A stretch of 64,000 bases of DNA. It comes from Beijerinckia indica subsp. indica ATCC 9039. Lineage in GTDB: Bacteria > Pseudomonadota > Alphaproteobacteria > Rhizobiales > Beijerinckiaceae. A program made the position numbers and the translations under genes. Positions 63,927-64,000 of this stretch are shown here, one piece after another (the stretch's first letter is position 1; each line of letters starts with the position of its first letter). The notes beneath the pieces were generated by a model. That model did not search any database. It saw only the letters and a list, made by a program, of their open reading frames with translations, and was not told where the DNA came from. Location of the stretch: contig NC_010581.1 in the NCBI RefSeq assembly GCF_000019845.1, forward strand, positions 2,795,501-2,859,500, in the 5' to 3' direction.

Positions 63927-64000
63927 ATGACCGAAGCAAAAAACGAAGATCGCAAGCCAACCCCCGACACGGCCGAAGAGAACGCCTTTTTCCCGTCGCC
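63927..64000 (+). CDS. Start of a gene cut by the window end
   Basis: The first ~25 codons (MTEAKNEDRKPTPDTAEENA, then FFPSP) with a strong ggagg ribosome binding site. The visible part is hydrophilic and acidic, without a signal peptide. Too short to name. Confidence 0.6.
   Translation, partial: MTEAKNEDRKPTPDTAEENAFFPS

Overview
The window looks like chromosome of an alphaproteobacterium of the order Hyphomicrobiales, perhaps near Beijerinckiaceae. This rests on a GapR/DUF2312 protein, a DUF3141 protein next to a phosphotransacetylase, a SmoEFGK-type polyol ABC operon, a transglutaminase/DUF2126 pair, glutathione-dependent formaldehyde oxidation genes and the general GC and codon use. Species assignment is inference only. 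No rRNA, tRNA or CRISPR array was recognised.

Layout. 0.6-6 kb: a small hypothetical gene, a DUF3141 PHA-synthase-like hydrolase, pta and an M48 protease. 6-8.7 kb: a methionine ABC importer (metNIQ, minus strand). 9-10.8 kb: a PDZ/membrane/GAF protein. 10.9-19 kb: a polyol locus with binding protein, two permeases, ATPase and long-chain polyol dehydrogenase on the minus strand and a divergent xylulokinase; the dehydrogenase carries an extra C-terminal segment resembling a TetR ligand-binding domain. 19-23 kb: small genes, a possible guaA-type attachment-site scar, a low-GC orphan gene and an IS630 remnant. 22-27 kb: two transglutaminase-family proteins. 27-37 kb: LysR, a TDT/SLAC1 channel, a small XRE regulator and a six-gene Hyf/Nuo-like operon whose 'hydrogenase' large subunit has lost all the cysteines that hold the NiFe site, so it is an Ehr-type complex rather than a hydrogenase.

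37-51.5 kb is accessory DNA. It starts with a tyrosine recombinase and holds a LacI regulator, a tagatose-kinase-like PfkB kinase, a 5'-truncated gatZ/kbaZ, a HAD phosphatase, a truncated and frameshifted SDR, a sugar porter and a decayed aquaporin remnant. This is a galactitol/tagatose-type locus in decay. Facing it is a set resembling the rhizopine moc genes (FA-hydroxylase-family oxygenase, MocE Rieske ferredoxin, ferredoxin reductase, RbsB-type binding protein, MocC-like isomerase) with its own LacI regulator, then an AraC regulator.

51.5-64 kb: VOC protein, frmA and fghA (formaldehyde detoxification), gapR, a flavin-reductase-like protein, a LysR gene that seems to start with CTG, an EmrAB-type pump with outer-membrane factor, a PadR regulator, an SDR plus SnoaL-tailed ECF sigma operon, and the first 25 codons of a gene running off the end. 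Clusters of three perfect hairpins recur in three intergenic gaps of the two sugar operons.
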